From assembly GCA_900078405.1 (NCBI GenBank), contig FLTS01000001.1, forward strand, positions 1,698,626 to 1,762,625: a stretch of 64,000 nucleotides of DNA. Reading direction: 5' to 3'. This document shows, one piece after another, positions 9,170-20,464 of the stretch. This DNA is from an uncultured Stenotrophomonas sp. GTDB lineage: Bacteria; Pseudomonadota; Gammaproteobacteria; Xanthomonadales; Xanthomonadaceae. Position 1 is the first letter of the stretch. Each line of letters begins with the position of its first letter. The position numbers and the translations under genes were made by a program. The notes under the pieces are model-generated. The model ran no database searches. It was not told where the DNA came from and was given only the letters and a program-made list of their open reading frames with translations.

Positions 9170-11329
9170 TCACTGGCGGCGCACCGACTGCACCACCGAC
9201 AGCCTTCGCAGCCTGCGCATCACCTCGGCAAGATGGGTGCGGTCGCGCACCTGCAGGTTGAAACACAGCACTGCGGCGTTGAAATCGCGGTCCAGGTAAT
9301 CCACCCGCTCGATGTTGGAATGACTCTGGGCGATGGCCGCGGCCAGCTGCGCCAGCACGCCGGTGCCGTTCTCCACTTCCACGATCAACGCGGTGTCGTA
9401 GTCGCCGACCACGCTGCTGTCCCAGCCGATCGGCACCCAGCGCTCGGGCGACTTGCGCAGCTCGGCCAGGTTCGGGCAGTCCATGCGGTGCACCACGATG
9501 CCCTTTCCGGCGGTGTGGTAACCCATGATCTCGTCGCCGGGAATCGGTTGGCAGCAACCGGCGAAGCTGATCACGCCACGCTCGCTGCCATTGATCAGGA
9601 TCTTTTCCTGCACACGCCGGGTGCCGCCGTCGGCGCGCGGCTCGCCATGCGCCATCAATGCCTGCGCGGCCTGCGTGGGCATCCAGTTGCCCAGCGCGAC
9701 ATCGGCCAGGAAAGCCTCCAGCCGCGGGTAGCGATGTTCGCCGAGGAAAGCGTCCAGCCGGCCCTTGGGCAGGCGCTCGATCGAGCTGTCCATCGCCTCC
9801 AGCGCGCGGTCGAGCATGCGGTGGCCCAGTTGCACCGCGTCTTCGTGTTCGAGTTGCTTGAGCTGGTGGCGGATGGCGGTACGCGCCTTGGAACTGACCA
9901 CGAACTCCAGCCACTGCGGCTTCGGCGCGGCCGACTTGGCGGTGATGATTTCCACCGTCTGCCCGCTGGCCAGCCGGGTACGCAGCGGCACCAGTTTCTT
10001 GTCCACACGCGAGGCCACCGCGCGGTTGCCGACGTCGGTATGCACGGCATAGGCGAAGTCCAGCGCGGTGGAGTTGCGCGGCAGGGCGAGGATCTTGCCC
10101 TTGGGCGTGAACAGGTAGACCTCGTCGGGGAACAGGTCGACCTTGACGTTGTCGAGGAACTCCAGCGACGAGCCGGCCGAACGCTGCGAATCGATCAGCT
10201 CGACGATCCACGCGTGGGCGCGGCTCTGCGCACTGTTCGGCGATTCGCCGCCGAACTTGTAGGTCCAGTGCGCGGCCACACCGCGCTCGGCGATCAGGTC
10301 CATCTCCTCGGTGCGGATCTGCACCTCGATCGGCGAGCCATAGGGCCCGAACAGCACCGTGTGCAGCGACTGGTAGCCGTTGGCCTTGGGAATGGCGACA
10401 TAGTCGCGGAAGCGGCCGTCCAGCGGCTTGAACGCCGCATGCACCGCGCCCAGCGCGTGGTAGCAGCTGGGCACCGAGCGCATCACCAGGCGGAAACCGA
10501 ACACGTCCATCACCTGGTCGAAGGTTTTATTCTCCTCGTGCATCTTGGTGTAGATGCTCCAGGGGGTCTTGATGCGGCTGACCAGGCGGTGCTCCAGCCC
10601 TTCGCGCGCCAACCGCTGCGACAGCTGCACCTCCACCTGCGCCATCGCCTCGCGGCGCACCACCGGCTGACTGCGGATGTGCTTTTCAAGAATGGCGTGG
10701 CGCCACGGGTACAGCGCCTTGAAGCCGAGGTTCTGCAACTCGGATTTGATCAGGCTCATGCCCAGGCGCTGGGCGATGGGCGCGTAGATGTCCAGCGTTT
10801 CCAGCGCGATGCGGCGCCGCGCCTCGGCACTCTGCGCACCCAGTGTGCGCATGTTGTGCAGGCGGTCGGCGAGCTTGATCATGATCACCCGCAGGTCGCG
10901 CGACATCGCCAGCAGCATCTTGCGGAAGCTTTCGGCCGCCGCTTCCTGGCGGTCGCGGAACTTGAGCTTGTCCAGCTTGGTGACCCCATCCACCAGCTCG
11001 GCCACGGTCTCGCCGAACTCTCCGGCCAGTTCCTCGCGGGTGAGCGGGGTGTCCTCGATGGTGTCGTGCAGGATCGCCGCGACCAGCGCCTCCACGTCCA
11101 ACCCGAGTTCGGCAAGGATGCCGGCCACCGCGACCGGATGGGTGATGTAGGGCTCGCCGGACTTGCGGGTCTGCCCGGCATGCGCCGATGCCCCCACTTC
11201 CCAGGCACGGCGCAGCATCGGCAGCTGCTCGGCGGGCAGGTAGCTGGCTGCGCGTTCGAGTTGGAGTACGTAATCCGGCACCGTGCCACCCGCGGGCACG
11301 GCGACCTGGGCAGAGGGGCCTGGGTTCAT
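9170..11329 (-). CDS. spoT: bifunctional (p)ppGpp synthetase/hydrolase
   Basis: A 719-residue Rel/Spo homologue that makes and degrades the stringent-response alarmone. Domain order: HD hydrolase (HDTIEDTP near 80; HAGQTRKSGEPYITHPVAVA near 50), synthetase (KTPWSIYTKMHEENKTF, FGFRLVMRSV near 240-270), TGS (LFTPKGKILALPRNSTALD near 390), helical region, zinc-finger-like CCQPIPGDEIMGY near 610, and ACT at the C-terminus. The intact HD residues argue for hydrolase activity, hence SpoT rather than RelA. The ATG at 11329 starts MNPGPSAQV; the longer open frame lacks homology. It follows rpoZ, as in E. coli. Confidence 0.95.
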   Translation of the reverse strand: MNPGPSAQVAVPAGGTVPDYVLQLERAASYLPAEQLPMLRRAWEVGASAHAGQTRKSGEPYITHPVAVAGILAELGLDVEALVAAILHDTIEDTPLTREELAGEFGETVAELVDGVTKLDKLKFRDRQEAAAESFRKMLLAMSRDLRVIMIKLADRLHNMRTLGAQSAEARRRIALETLDIYAPIAQRLGMSLIKSELQNLGFKALYPWRHAILEKHIRSQPVVRREAMAQVEVQLSQRLAREGLEHRLVSRIKTPWSIYTKMHEENKTFDQVMDVFGFRLVMRSVPSCYHALGAVHAAFKPLDGRFRDYVAIPKANGYQSLHTVLFGPYGSPIEVQIRTEEMDLIAERGVAAHWTYKFGGESPNSAQSRAHAWIVELIDSQRSAGSSLEFLDNVKVDLFPDEVYLFTPKGKILALPRNSTALDFAYAVHTDVGNRAVASRVDKKLVPLRTRLASGQTVEIITAKSAAPKPQWLEFVVSSKARTAIRHQLKQLEHEDAVQLGHRMLDRALEAMDSSIERLPKGRLDAFLGEHRYPRLEAFLADVALGNWMPTQAAQALMAHGEPRADGGTRRVQEKILINGSERGVISFAGCCQPIPGDEIMGYHTAGKGIVVHRMDCPNLAELRKSPERWVPIGWDSSVVGDYDTALIVEVENGTGVLAQLAAAIAQSHSNIERVDYLDRDFNAAVLCFNLQVRDRTHLAEVMRRLRRLSVVQSVRRQ

Positions 11330-11401
11330 GTCCGGAAGACTATGCCAGCGCGGAGAACACGGCAATTGCCCGCGCATTGGCCACCACCGCCCGCAAATGC
11401 A

Positions 11402-11426
11402 AACAGCCCGCACGAGGCGGGCTGTT
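11402..11426 (-). terminator. hairpin between rpoZ and spoT
   Basis: AACAGCCCGC pairs with GCGGGCTGTT around ACGAG, 27 bases after the rpoZ stop. There is no extended U run. It may terminate or attenuate between rpoZ and spoT, so spoT may also have its own promoter. Confidence 0.55.
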
Positions 11427-11452
11427 CACTGCGAAGCCGATGACCCAGTGGA

Positions 11453-11752
11453 TCAGTCGTCGTTCTTCGACATGTCCTCGTCGGCGACCACTTCGGCGGC
11501 GGCCCACTCCAGCGCCTCGCGCTCGATGCGCTCGCGCTCGGCCTTCTCGACTTCCTCGATCAGCTCGTTGTCGATCCTGCGGGCGGCGATCTCGCGCAGC
11601 GCCAGCACGGTCGGCTTGTCGTCGGTCTCGCTGTTGTCAAGGGTGGCCTGCACACCATTGGCCAACTGGCGCGCACGCTTGGAGGCCATGATGACCAGTT
11701 CGAAGCGGTTGTTGACCACTTCCAGACAATCTTCGACCGTGATACGGGCCAT
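11453..11752 (-). CDS. rpoZ: RNA polymerase omega subunit
   Basis: A 99-residue protein. The sequence [20 protein letters not shown] and the following RARQLANG are diagnostic of omega, which binds the beta-prime C-terminus and helps assemble RNA polymerase. The acidic tail ([10 protein letters not shown]) is usual. It sits between gmk and spoT, the conserved order. Confidence 0.97.
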   Translation of the reverse strand: MARITVEDCLEVVNNRFELVIMASKRARQLANGVQATLDNSETDDKPTVLALREIAARRIDNELIEEVEKAERERIEREALEWAAAEVVADEDMSKNDD

Positions 11753-11929
11753 TGAACGGACTCCCGACGGCGGCAGCCGTCATGCATTGGGGTGGGGGAA
11801 GGCGGGGGAGGATACGGCATGGTGCCGGAATACGCAAGCTCGCACCAGAAACATCACTTTCAAATCAGCAACTTGTGCAATTCCAGCGGGTATGTCGCGG
11901 CCGCCACTGACCTCTGGATCCGGACGGAC

Positions 11930-12541
11930 TCAGGCCAGCAGCGAGCGGATCAGGCCATCATGGCGCAATTGCTGCTGCGCCCGGCGCAGGCGGCTGGCGA
12001 TGAAGATCGCGCACATTTCGTCGACGGCGGTGTCGAACACCTCGTTGACGATGACGAAATCGAATTCGTCGTAATGCAGCATTTCCTCGCGCGCGGCGGC
12101 CAGGCGCTGGGCCATCACCGCCTCGCTGTCCTGCCCGCGCTTGCGCATGCGCTCGTCCAGCGCCTGCTTGGACGGCGGCAGGATGAACACGCTGACCGCA
12201 TCGGGCACCTTGGCCCGCACCTGCCGCGCGCCCTGCCAGTCGATTTCCAGCAGCACGTCCTTGCCGGCGGCCAGTTGCGGCTCCACCGACTGCCGCGCAG
12301 TGCCCTTCCAGTCGCCATGCACCAGCGCATGCTCGAAGAAATCGCCAGCGGCGATCATCTCCTCGAACGCCGCGGCACTGACGAAGTGGTAATGCTTGCC
12401 GTCCACCTCGCCCGGACGCATCGCCCGCGAGGTGAAGGAAATCGACAGCGCGACCTGCGCGTCGCGCGCCAGCGTGGCATTGACGATGCTGCTCTTGCCG
12501 GCACCGGAGGGGGCCGCGACGATGTAGAGGGTGCCACGCAT
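11930..12541 (-). CDS. gmk: guanylate kinase
   Basis: A 203-residue enzyme phosphorylating GMP to GDP with ATP. The P-loop APSGAGKSS is at 9-17; the GMP-binding segment [20 protein letters not shown] follows near 35-55, and the lid/core motif [18 protein letters not shown] near 100. The ATG at 12541, preceded by GGAG nine bases upstream, gives [11 protein letters not shown]; the longer frame adds an unconserved leader. It is the first gene of the rpoZ-spoT block. Confidence 0.96.
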   Translation of the reverse strand: MRGTLYIVAAPSGAGKSSIVNATLARDAQVALSISFTSRAMRPGEVDGKHYHFVSAAAFEEMIAAGDFFEHALVHGDWKGTARQSVEPQLAAGKDVLLEIDWQGARQVRAKVPDAVSVFILPPSKQALDERMRKRGQDSEAVMAQRLAAAREEMLHYDEFDFVIVNEVFDTAVDEMCAIFIASRLRRAQQQLRHDGLIRSLLA

Positions 12542-12626
12542 CGCTCGGTTCTCCGGATCGATGAAAGTCGGGCGGCGCACGATAACCAGCCACAGGCGCC
12601 GCTGCAAATGCCGCGGATGGGCGCGG

Positions 12627-13487
12627 TTACTCCAGGTTCTGCACCTGCTCGCGGATCTGGTCGATCAGCACCTTCAGCTCCACCGCGGCGTTGGACGTGC
12701 GGCTGTCCACCGACTTGGAACCGAGGGTGTTGGCCTCGCGGTTGAACTCCTGCAGCAGGAAATCCAGCCGGCGGCCAACCGGTTCGCGCTGGCGCAGCAC
12801 GCGGCGGATCTCGCCAATGTGACTGCCGAGGCGGTCCAGTTCCTCGTCCACGTCGAGTTTCTGCAGCCACATCACCAGCTCCTGCTCGGCGCGACCCGGG
12901 TCCACCGGGTGTGGCAGGTCGGCCAGGCGCGCGGCCAGCTTGGCGCGCTGGCCCTCGCGGATGACCGGGATCAGCGTGCGCACCTCGGCGGCGATGCGCT
13001 CGACCGCATCCACCCGCTCGGCGATCGCCGCGGCCAGCTTGTCGCCCTCGCGCTCGCGCGCGGCGACGAAACCGTGGATCACCTCGTCCAGCAGCACCAG
13101 CGCCTCGGCATGCAGGGCCGCAACGTCGGCTGCCTCGCCGCGCAGCACGCCCGGGTACTGCAGCAGATCGGTGAAATTGATGCGCATGTCGGGGAAGCGC
13201 GAATGCAGCCGCCGCGCGAGGTCGCCCAGTTGCTCGACCAGCATTTCATCAACCGCCAGCGAGGACGCCGCCTCCGGCGCGCGCAGGCGCATGACCAGGT
13301 CCAGCTTGCCGCGGCTGATGCGCCCGGCCACGCGCTCGCGCAGCTGCGGCTCCAGCGCGCGCAGTTCTTCCGGCAGGCGCACCCCCACTTCGAGGAAACG
13401 GTGGTTGACCGAGCGCAGCTCGCAGCCGAGGGTGCCCCAGGGCGTGGCGCGTTCGCCGCCGGCATAGGCGGTCATGCTTCGGATCAT
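12627..13487 (-). CDS. yicC: YicC family endoribonuclease-like protein
   Basis: A 286-residue protein with the YicC N-terminus [11 protein letters not shown], the central [20 protein letters not shown] and the C-terminal NTLGSKS, where the tail carries conserved acidic and basic residues (E. coli YicC is 287). E. coli YicC has been linked to RNA turnover, including cleavage of the small RNA RyhB; the same role here is inferred. It lies 85 bases upstream of gmk on the same strand and is divergent from rph across 111 bases. Confidence 0.9.
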   Translation of the reverse strand: MIRSMTAYAGGERATPWGTLGCELRSVNHRFLEVGVRLPEELRALEPQLRERVAGRISRGKLDLVMRLRAPEAASSLAVDEMLVEQLGDLARRLHSRFPDMRINFTDLLQYPGVLRGEAADVAALHAEALVLLDEVIHGFVAAREREGDKLAAAIAERVDAVERIAAEVRTLIPVIREGQRAKLAARLADLPHPVDPGRAEQELVMWLQKLDVDEELDRLGSHIGEIRRVLRQREPVGRRLDFLLQEFNREANTLGSKSVDSRTSNAAVELKVLIDQIREQVQNLE

Positions 13488-13598
13488 GCGGGTTTCCGGT
13501 GCGTGGCAAAGGGCGGATGGTACCCTAGGCGCCCCCGGATGCCGGTGCCGACACCCGCCCGGAAGCCTTCGCAGAAGCCCTCGCAACACGGAACCCCC

Positions 13599-14324
13599 AT
13601 GACCTTTTCCCGCCCCAGCGGCCGCCAGGCCGACCAGCTGCGCAGCGTTACCCTCGAACGCGCCTTCACCCGCCATGCCGAAGGCTCGGTGCTGGTGAGC
13701 TTCGGCCACACCCGCGTGCTGTGCACCGCCAGCATCGAGAACCGGGTGCCGGCATTCCTGCGCGGCAAGGGCGAAGGCTGGGTGACCGCCGAGTACGGCA
13801 TGCTGCCCCGCTCCACCCATACCCGCAGCGACCGCGAGGCCGCGCGCGGCAAGCAAAGCGGCCGCACTCAGGAAATCCAGCGCCTGATCGGCCGCACCCT
13901 GCGCGCCTGCATCGACCGCAACGCGCTGGGCGAGCGCACCATCACTCTCGATTGCGATGTGCTGCAGGCCGATGGCGGCACCCGCACCGCGGCCATCACC
14001 GGCGCCTACGTGGCGCTGGTGGATGCAGTGAACCTGCTGCTCAAGCGCGGCGAGATCAAGCGCAACCCGATCTTCGGCGCGGTCGCGGCGGTGTCGGTCG
14101 GCGTCTACAAGGGCGTGCCGGTGCTGGACCTGGACTACGCCGAGGACAGCGACTGCGACACCGACATGAACGTGGTGATGAACGACGGCGGCGGCTTCAT
14201 CGAGCTGCAGGGCACCGCCGAGGGCCATGCCTTCCGCCGCGACGAGCTCGACGCGCTGCTGGCGCTGGCCGAAAAAGGCATCGGCGAGCTGTTCGCCGCC
14301 CAGCAGCAGGCGCTGTCGGCATGA
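13599..14324 (+). CDS. rph: ribonuclease PH
   Basis: A 241-residue phosphorolytic 3'-5' exoribonuclease that trims tRNA 3' ends. Family features are [20 protein letters not shown] at the start, phosphate-binding [19 protein letters not shown] (arginines near 85-90) and the conserved [14 protein letters not shown] metal-binding loop near 180-193. Full length, so it is not the inactive frameshifted form of some E. coli K-12 strains. Its stop overlaps the start of rdgB in ATGA. Confidence 0.96.
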   Translation: MTFSRPSGRQADQLRSVTLERAFTRHAEGSVLVSFGHTRVLCTASIENRVPAFLRGKGEGWVTAEYGMLPRSTHTRSDREAARGKQSGRTQEIQRLIGRTLRACIDRNALGERTITLDCDVLQADGGTRTAAITGAYVALVDAVNLLLKRGEIKRNPIFGAVAAVSVGVYKGVPVLDLDYAEDSDCDTDMNVVMNDGGGFIELQGTAEGHAFRRDELDALLALAEKGIGELFAAQQQALSA

Positions 14325-14920
14325 AACTGGTGCTGGCCAGCGGCAACGCCGGCAAGTTGAAGGAACTGCAGGCGATGCTGGCCGGCCTGCCGCTGCAGAT
14401 CGTGCCGCAGCGCGAGCTGGGCGTGGGTGACGTGGCGGAAACCGGGCTGACCTTCGTCGAGAACGCACTGATCAAGGCGCGCCACGCCTGCGAGGCAACC
14501 GGCCTGCCGGCACTGGCCGACGACTCCGGCCTGATCGTCGATGCGCTCGACGGCGCGCCCGGCCTGTACAGCGCACGCTATGCCGGCAGCCCCACCGACG
14601 ATGCGGCCAACAACGCCAAGTTGCTCGATGCGCTGCGCGAAGTGCCGGCCGAACGTCGTGGTGCCCGCTTCCACGCGGTGATCGTGCTGCTGCGCCACGC
14701 CAACGATCCGCAACCGCTGATCTGCGAAGGCAGCTGGGAAGGCCGTATCATCGACACCCCGCGCGGCCACCACGGCTTCGGCTACAACCCGGTGTTCCTG
14801 GACGAGGAACTGGGCCTGACCGCCGCGGAGATGCTGCCGGAACAGAAGAACGGCCGCAGCCACCGCGCCAAGGCGCTGCAGTTGCTGCTGCAAAAACTGT
14901 CCAACCAGCGAATGCACTGA
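14321..14920 (+). CDS. rdgB: dITP/XTP pyrophosphatase (Ham1 family)
   Basis: A 199-residue house-cleaning enzyme hydrolysing dITP, ITP and XTP to monophosphates plus PPi. It begins [15 protein letters not shown] (nucleotide-binding SxNxxK) and has [11 protein letters not shown] near 67-77 and GFGYNPVF near 150, all typical. It is translationally coupled to rph by a four-base overlap. Confidence 0.95.
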   Translation: MKLVLASGNAGKLKELQAMLAGLPLQIVPQRELGVGDVAETGLTFVENALIKARHACEATGLPALADDSGLIVDALDGAPGLYSARYAGSPTDDAANNAKLLDALREVPAERRGARFHAVIVLLRHANDPQPLICEGSWEGRIIDTPRGHHGFGYNPVFLDEELGLTAAEMLPEQKNGRSHRAKALQLLLQKLSNQRMH

Positions 14921-14928
14921 ACCCGGCC

Positions 14929-16152
14929 ATGACCGCGCATTCCCACGCTCACGGCGACGCCTGCGATTGTCCCGATCCGGCGGACCACACCACTCCGCCG
15001 CGACTGGTGCCGCCACCGCTGGCGCTGTACGTGCACCTGCCGTGGTGCGTGCGCAAGTGCCCGTACTGCGACTTCAACTCGCATGCGGCCAAGGGCGCGC
15101 TGCCGTTCGATGCCTATGTCGATGCCCTGATCCGCGACCTCGACCAGGACCTGCCGCTGGTCTGGGGCCGGGTGGTCAACAGCGTGTTCTTCGGCGGCGG
15201 CACCCCCAGCCTGTTCCCGCCGGAAGCCATCGACCGCTTCCTGCAACAGGCCAGCGCGCGGCTGCGCTTCGCGCCGAACCTGGAGGTGACGCTGGAAACC
15301 AACCCCGGCACCGCCGAGCACGGCCGCTTCGACCGCTATCGCGCCGCCGGCGTCAACCGCATCAGCTTCGGCATCCAGACCTTCGACGACGCCGCATTGC
15401 AGCGGCTGGGGCGCATCCACGACAGCGCCGAGGCCGAGCGCGCGGTGAAGCTGGCGCAGGACGCCGGCTACGACAACTTCAACATCGACCTGATGTACGC
15501 GCTGCCGCAGCAGACGCTGGCGCAGGCCGAACACGACCTCGAACGCGCCTTCGCGCTGGCCCCCACCCACATCTCGCACTACCAGCTGACGCTGGAGCCG
15601 AACACGGTGTTCTTCGCGCGGCCGCCGCAGGGCATTCCCGACGAGGATGGCGCCTGGGACATCCAGGAACACTGCCAGGCCCTGCTTGCCGCGGCCGGCT
15701 ACGGCCAGTACGAGGTCAGCGCCTACGCCCGCGACGGCTGGCAATGTGCGCACAACCTCAATTACTGGCGCTTCGGCGACTACCTCGGCATCGGCGCCGG
15801 CGCGCACGGCAAGATCAGTTCCGGCGCCGAACAGCACGTGTTGCGACGCTGGAAGCACAAGCATCCGCAGACCTTCATGGACAGCGCTGGCACCGCGGCC
15901 AGCATCGGTGGCGACGACGTGATCGACGCCGCGCGCCTGCCGTTCGAATACATGCTCAACCTGCTGCGCCTGCACGAAGGCTTCGGCCTGCGCGACTTCG
16001 AAGCGCGCACCGGGCTGGAGCGCGGCGCGCTGCAACCGGCGCTGGCCACCGCCGTCGAGCGCGGCTGGCTGCTGGTCGAAGACGGGCGCATCACGCCCAC
16101 CGAGCTGGGACGGCGCTTCACCAACGACGTGGTCGAGCTGTTCCTGCCCTGA
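14929..16152 (+). CDS. hemW: radical SAM heme chaperone HemW
   Basis: A 407-residue radical SAM protein once annotated as oxygen-independent coproporphyrinogen oxidase. The [4Fe-4S] motif is HLPWCVRKCPYCDFNSH with cysteines near 43, 47 and 50; FFGGGTPSLF and LETNPGT follow. The extra cysteine of true HemN (CxxxCxxCxC) is replaced by Phe, which fits HemW, a heme-trafficking protein. The N-terminus has an unusual His/Cys/Asp-rich extension (HSHAHGDACDC) of about 25 residues before the family start; a GTG at 15007 is a shorter alternative. It starts eight bases after rdgB. Confidence 0.92.
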   Translation: MTAHSHAHGDACDCPDPADHTTPPRLVPPPLALYVHLPWCVRKCPYCDFNSHAAKGALPFDAYVDALIRDLDQDLPLVWGRVVNSVFFGGGTPSLFPPEAIDRFLQQASARLRFAPNLEVTLETNPGTAEHGRFDRYRAAGVNRISFGIQTFDDAALQRLGRIHDSAEAERAVKLAQDAGYDNFNIDLMYALPQQTLAQAEHDLERAFALAPTHISHYQLTLEPNTVFFARPPQGIPDEDGAWDIQEHCQALLAAAGYGQYEVSAYARDGWQCAHNLNYWRFGDYLGIGAGAHGKISSGAEQHVLRRWKHKHPQTFMDSAGTAASIGGDDVIDAARLPFEYMLNLLRLHEGFGLRDFEARTGLERGALQPALATAVERGWLLVEDGRITPTELGRRFTNDVVELFLP

Positions 16153-16265
16153 CCCGCGCCCTGCCCGGCCATCGCGGGCAGCATGCGGGCGGGACCTGTG
16201 CAACTGGCACCACCTTCCCCGAAATGATAGAAATCGCCCCATCAGGGGACGCGGACGTACAACGG

Positions 16266-18710
16266 ATGTCAGGCACTGCAGCAACTTCGTCCAACCAGGC
16301 GCTGGCCTGCATCGCCGCCGCGCCGGTCCCGCCCCGCGTGCGCCAGCTGCTCGAAGCCATCCACGGCGTCGCCGCACAGGTGCTGTCGCCGCATCTGAAG
16401 CTGACCACCGTCCAGCTCGAGCGCGAGCTGTTCAGCCAAGCCGAGAAGGCGCGCAACAGCCAGATCCAGTCCGACATCTACGCCCAGATCCGGCAGCTGG
16501 GCGTGCACGCCTCGCAGTTCCCGGGCTGGTTCCTCGACGCGCTGGCCGTGGAAATCGCCGGCCTTCGCGAGCCGCTCGCGGCCACCAGGGCACCCGCCCC
16601 GGTGCGGGCAATGACGCTGGTGACCGACACCGACATCGACCGCGACATCGTCCTGCACGAGATGGCGCGGCGCGAAAGCCTGCGCGCGCAATCACACCTG
16701 CAACTGCTCGGCCAGCGCTTCGGCGTGCTGGCCACGCAACCGGCGTTCGATGTCGAACGGCTGCCGGTGGGGCCCTACGGGTTGTGCCGGATACTGCGCG
16801 AATGCGGCGAACGGCTGGAGCTGGACACCTTCGCGCAGCTGCAGCTGTACCACGTGTTCGAGCGGCAGGTGCTGGAACTGCTGGTCGAGCTGCTGGACCG
16901 GCTGAACATCCTGCTGGCGCGCGAGGGCGTGCTGCCGGGGCTGGTCTACATTCCCTACCTGCCGCGCCCCTCCGCACCGCGCCGCGGCGGCGTCGGCGCC
17001 GCACCCGGTGGTGATGCGCCGGCGGCGACACAGCGGCCGCTGACCCAGTGGCAGGGCCAGGCCCCGGCCATGTCGTGGTCGGCCGCCGCGCTGGCCGCGG
17101 ACGTGGCCCCCGGCGGTGACGCCACGCCGGCAAGCGCGGCCGGACCCGTTGCCGACACCGGCATGGCCGCCGTGCACGAACTGCTCAACAGCGCGCGGCA
17201 ACTGCTGGCCCGGAACCTGCAGGCCGGCGGCGCCGCGACCGGTGGCGCCACCGCCGGCGACCTTGGCGAGATGATGGCGGCGCTGGGCACCCTCGCCAGC
17301 CAGGCCGCGGCGGCCGGCGGCGTGCTTCCCGCAGGTCCGCGTGCCGCCGGTACTGCGGCATCTGGCGTGCCCGCACCGGCGGTCCCTGCGCGTCCCGTGC
17401 CCAGCGAGGCGGTGGCCGGCGTGCTCGGGCGCCTGCAATCGCAGGCCACGGTCCCGGGCACGCGGCGCAGCTTCGGTGACATCCACGCCGCGCTGCTGTC
17501 GCAGGTCCGCGCCGAACACGGCGAGGGCGCGGTGCTGTCGCCGCGCGACGGCAACACCCTGGACCTGCTCGGCCTGCTCTACACCCAGATCCAGCACGAA
17601 GTCCGCAGCACCGGCCCGGCGGCGGACCTGCTCACCCGCCTGCAGGTGCCGCTGGCCCGCGCCGCCCTCGGCGACGAGGCTTTCTTCGTCCGCGAACAGC
17701 ACCCGGCGCGCGAACTGCTCAACACCGTGGCCGAAGCCGGCGCCGTCTGGCTGGGCGAGGACGACGACGACCCGGTGCTGCTGCAGAAGCTGGACGAGGT
17801 GGTCGAACAGGTCGTCACTGACTACCAGGGCGACGAAACGGTCTTCGCCGAAGCCAACCAGAAGGTGCAGACGCACCTGCACTCGGCCGCGCGCAAGGCC
17901 GAGCTGGCCGAACGCCGCCAGATCGAGGCCGCGCGCGGCAAGGAACGGCTGGAAGCGGCCAAGCAGCTGGCCGGCCGCACCATCGGCCAACTGTGCCAGA
18001 GCGCGGAACCGCCGAAGTTCGTGCAGACCCTGCTGCACGAAGCCTGGAGCGACGTGCTGACCCTGACCCTGCTGCGCCGGGGCGAGGACTCCGAGGAATG
18101 GCAGCAACAGCAGCAGGCCACCCGGCGCATCGGCGAGATCACCGCCAACCCGGCCGGCGAGGCGGACACCGCGCTGGGCGAGCAGATCGAGCAATCGCTG
18201 CTGCAGGTCGGCTACCACCAGGACGAGGCCAGCGCGATCGCCCGGCGCCTGTCCGCGCCCGGCGGCGAGGATCCCATCACCTCCAAGACCGAGCTGGCCA
18301 GCAAGCTCAAGGCGCGCGCCCGGCTCGGTGCCGGCGACAGCAAGAGCGGCGCCAGCGAGGACAGGGAGCGACCGGTCGTCGCGCGCACCGCGGACGAGGA
18401 AGCCCGCTACCGGCAACTGCGCATGCTGCCGTTCGGCACCTGGTTCGAATTCGTCACCAACCAGCAGGGCGACAGCCGCCGCCTGCGCCTGTCCTGGTAC
18501 AGCCTGATCACCGACCATGCCTTGTTCGTCAACGCACGCGGGCAGAAGGTGGCCGAGCACACCCTCGACGCGCTGGCGCGGCTGATGGCGCACGGCCAGC
18601 TACGCATCGTCACCGAAGATCGCGCACGCTTGATCGACCGTGCCTGGCAGGCCACCCTGCGCGCCCTGCGCTCGCTCACCCGTGGCGCCACCCCGGAGCC
18701 GGCCGCATGA
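16266..18710 (+). CDS. DUF1631 family protein
   Basis: A large cytosolic protein of 814 residues (828 if the in-frame ATG at 16224 is used; neither start has a clear ribosome binding site). It belongs to the DUF1631 family known from Xanthomonas and Pseudomonas, function not established. The N-terminal part (about 1-240) is helical, residues 240-390 are Ala/Gly/Pro-rich low complexity, and the rest (about 390-700) is helical with charged coiled-coil-like stretches. The C-terminus (LRMLPFGTWFEFVTNQQGDS) resembles a PilZ-like barrel. It overlaps the PilZ gene downstream, suggesting a shared cyclic-di-GMP-related role by inference. Confidence 0.8.
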   Translation: MSGTAATSSNQALACIAAAPVPPRVRQLLEAIHGVAAQVLSPHLKLTTVQLERELFSQAEKARNSQIQSDIYAQIRQLGVHASQFPGWFLDALAVEIAGLREPLAATRAPAPVRAMTLVTDTDIDRDIVLHEMARRESLRAQSHLQLLGQRFGVLATQPAFDVERLPVGPYGLCRILRECGERLELDTFAQLQLYHVFERQVLELLVELLDRLNILLAREGVLPGLVYIPYLPRPSAPRRGGVGAAPGGDAPAATQRPLTQWQGQAPAMSWSAAALAADVAPGGDATPASAAGPVADTGMAAVHELLNSARQLLARNLQAGGAATGGATAGDLGEMMAALGTLASQAAAAGGVLPAGPRAAGTAASGVPAPAVPARPVPSEAVAGVLGRLQSQATVPGTRRSFGDIHAALLSQVRAEHGEGAVLSPRDGNTLDLLGLLYTQIQHEVRSTGPAADLLTRLQVPLARAALGDEAFFVREQHPARELLNTVAEAGAVWLGEDDDDPVLLQKLDEVVEQVVTDYQGDETVFAEANQKVQTHLHSAARKAELAERRQIEAARGKERLEAAKQLAGRTIGQLCQSAEPPKFVQTLLHEAWSDVLTLTLLRRGEDSEEWQQQQQATRRIGEITANPAGEADTALGEQIEQSLLQVGYHQDEASAIARRLSAPGGEDPITSKTELASKLKARARLGAGDSKSGASEDRERPVVARTADEEARYRQLRMLPFGTWFEFVTNQQGDSRRLRLSWYSLITDHALFVNARGQKVAEHTLDALARLMAHGQLRIVTEDRARLIDRAWQATLRALRSLTRGATPEPAA

Positions 18711-19054
18711 TCACCGAAACCCGGCGCGCCCCGCGCCTGCAAGTCCCCGCACTGGTGCCGGTCACCGACCAGATGACCGGCACCGGCATCGGCCGGCTCG
18801 GCAACATTTCCGAAACCGGCATGCTGCTGATCGCCTCCGAGCCGCTGGTGGAGGACGCGCTCTACCAACTGCGCTTCCCCATCACCGACAGCCACGGCGG
18901 CGAGCTGTCGATCGACGTCGGCGCCCACCTGCTGTGGCACGAAGCCACGCGCGCGCCCGGCCACGCGTGGGCCGGCTTCCGCTTCATCGCCCTGGAGAAG
19001 AGCCAGCGCGAGCAGTTGCGGCAGTGGATAGAAGCCCAGCTCCCAGCCACCTGA
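18707..19054 (+). CDS. PilZ domain protein
   Basis: A 115-residue single-domain protein. ETRRAPRLQVPALVPV and LGNISETGMLLIAS match the PilZ fold, though the classical c-di-GMP motif pair RxxxR ... DxSxxG appears as RRAPR ... NISETG, with Asn in place of Asp. Binding may therefore be altered. Overlap with the DUF1631 gene (ATGA at 18707) points to co-expression. Confidence 0.82.
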   Translation: MITETRRAPRLQVPALVPVTDQMTGTGIGRLGNISETGMLLIASEPLVEDALYQLRFPITDSHGGELSIDVGAHLLWHEATRAPGHAWAGFRFIALEKSQREQLRQWIEAQLPAT

Positions 19055-19135
19055 GTGCCGGAAACGGCACAGCGGCCGCCGCCTGATTGCGGCAGAATCG
19101 TGGCTTCGCCTTCTTTCACCCGAGCGAGCCACCCG

Positions 19136-20460
<1,325 letters not shown>

Positions 20461-20464
<4 letters not shown>

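Noticed and set aside
8942..11443. An 833-codon open frame on the plus strand opposite spoT
   Set aside because: It is antisense to a clear spoT gene and translates to a His/Arg/Gln-rich sequence typical of the reverse strand of GC-rich genes.
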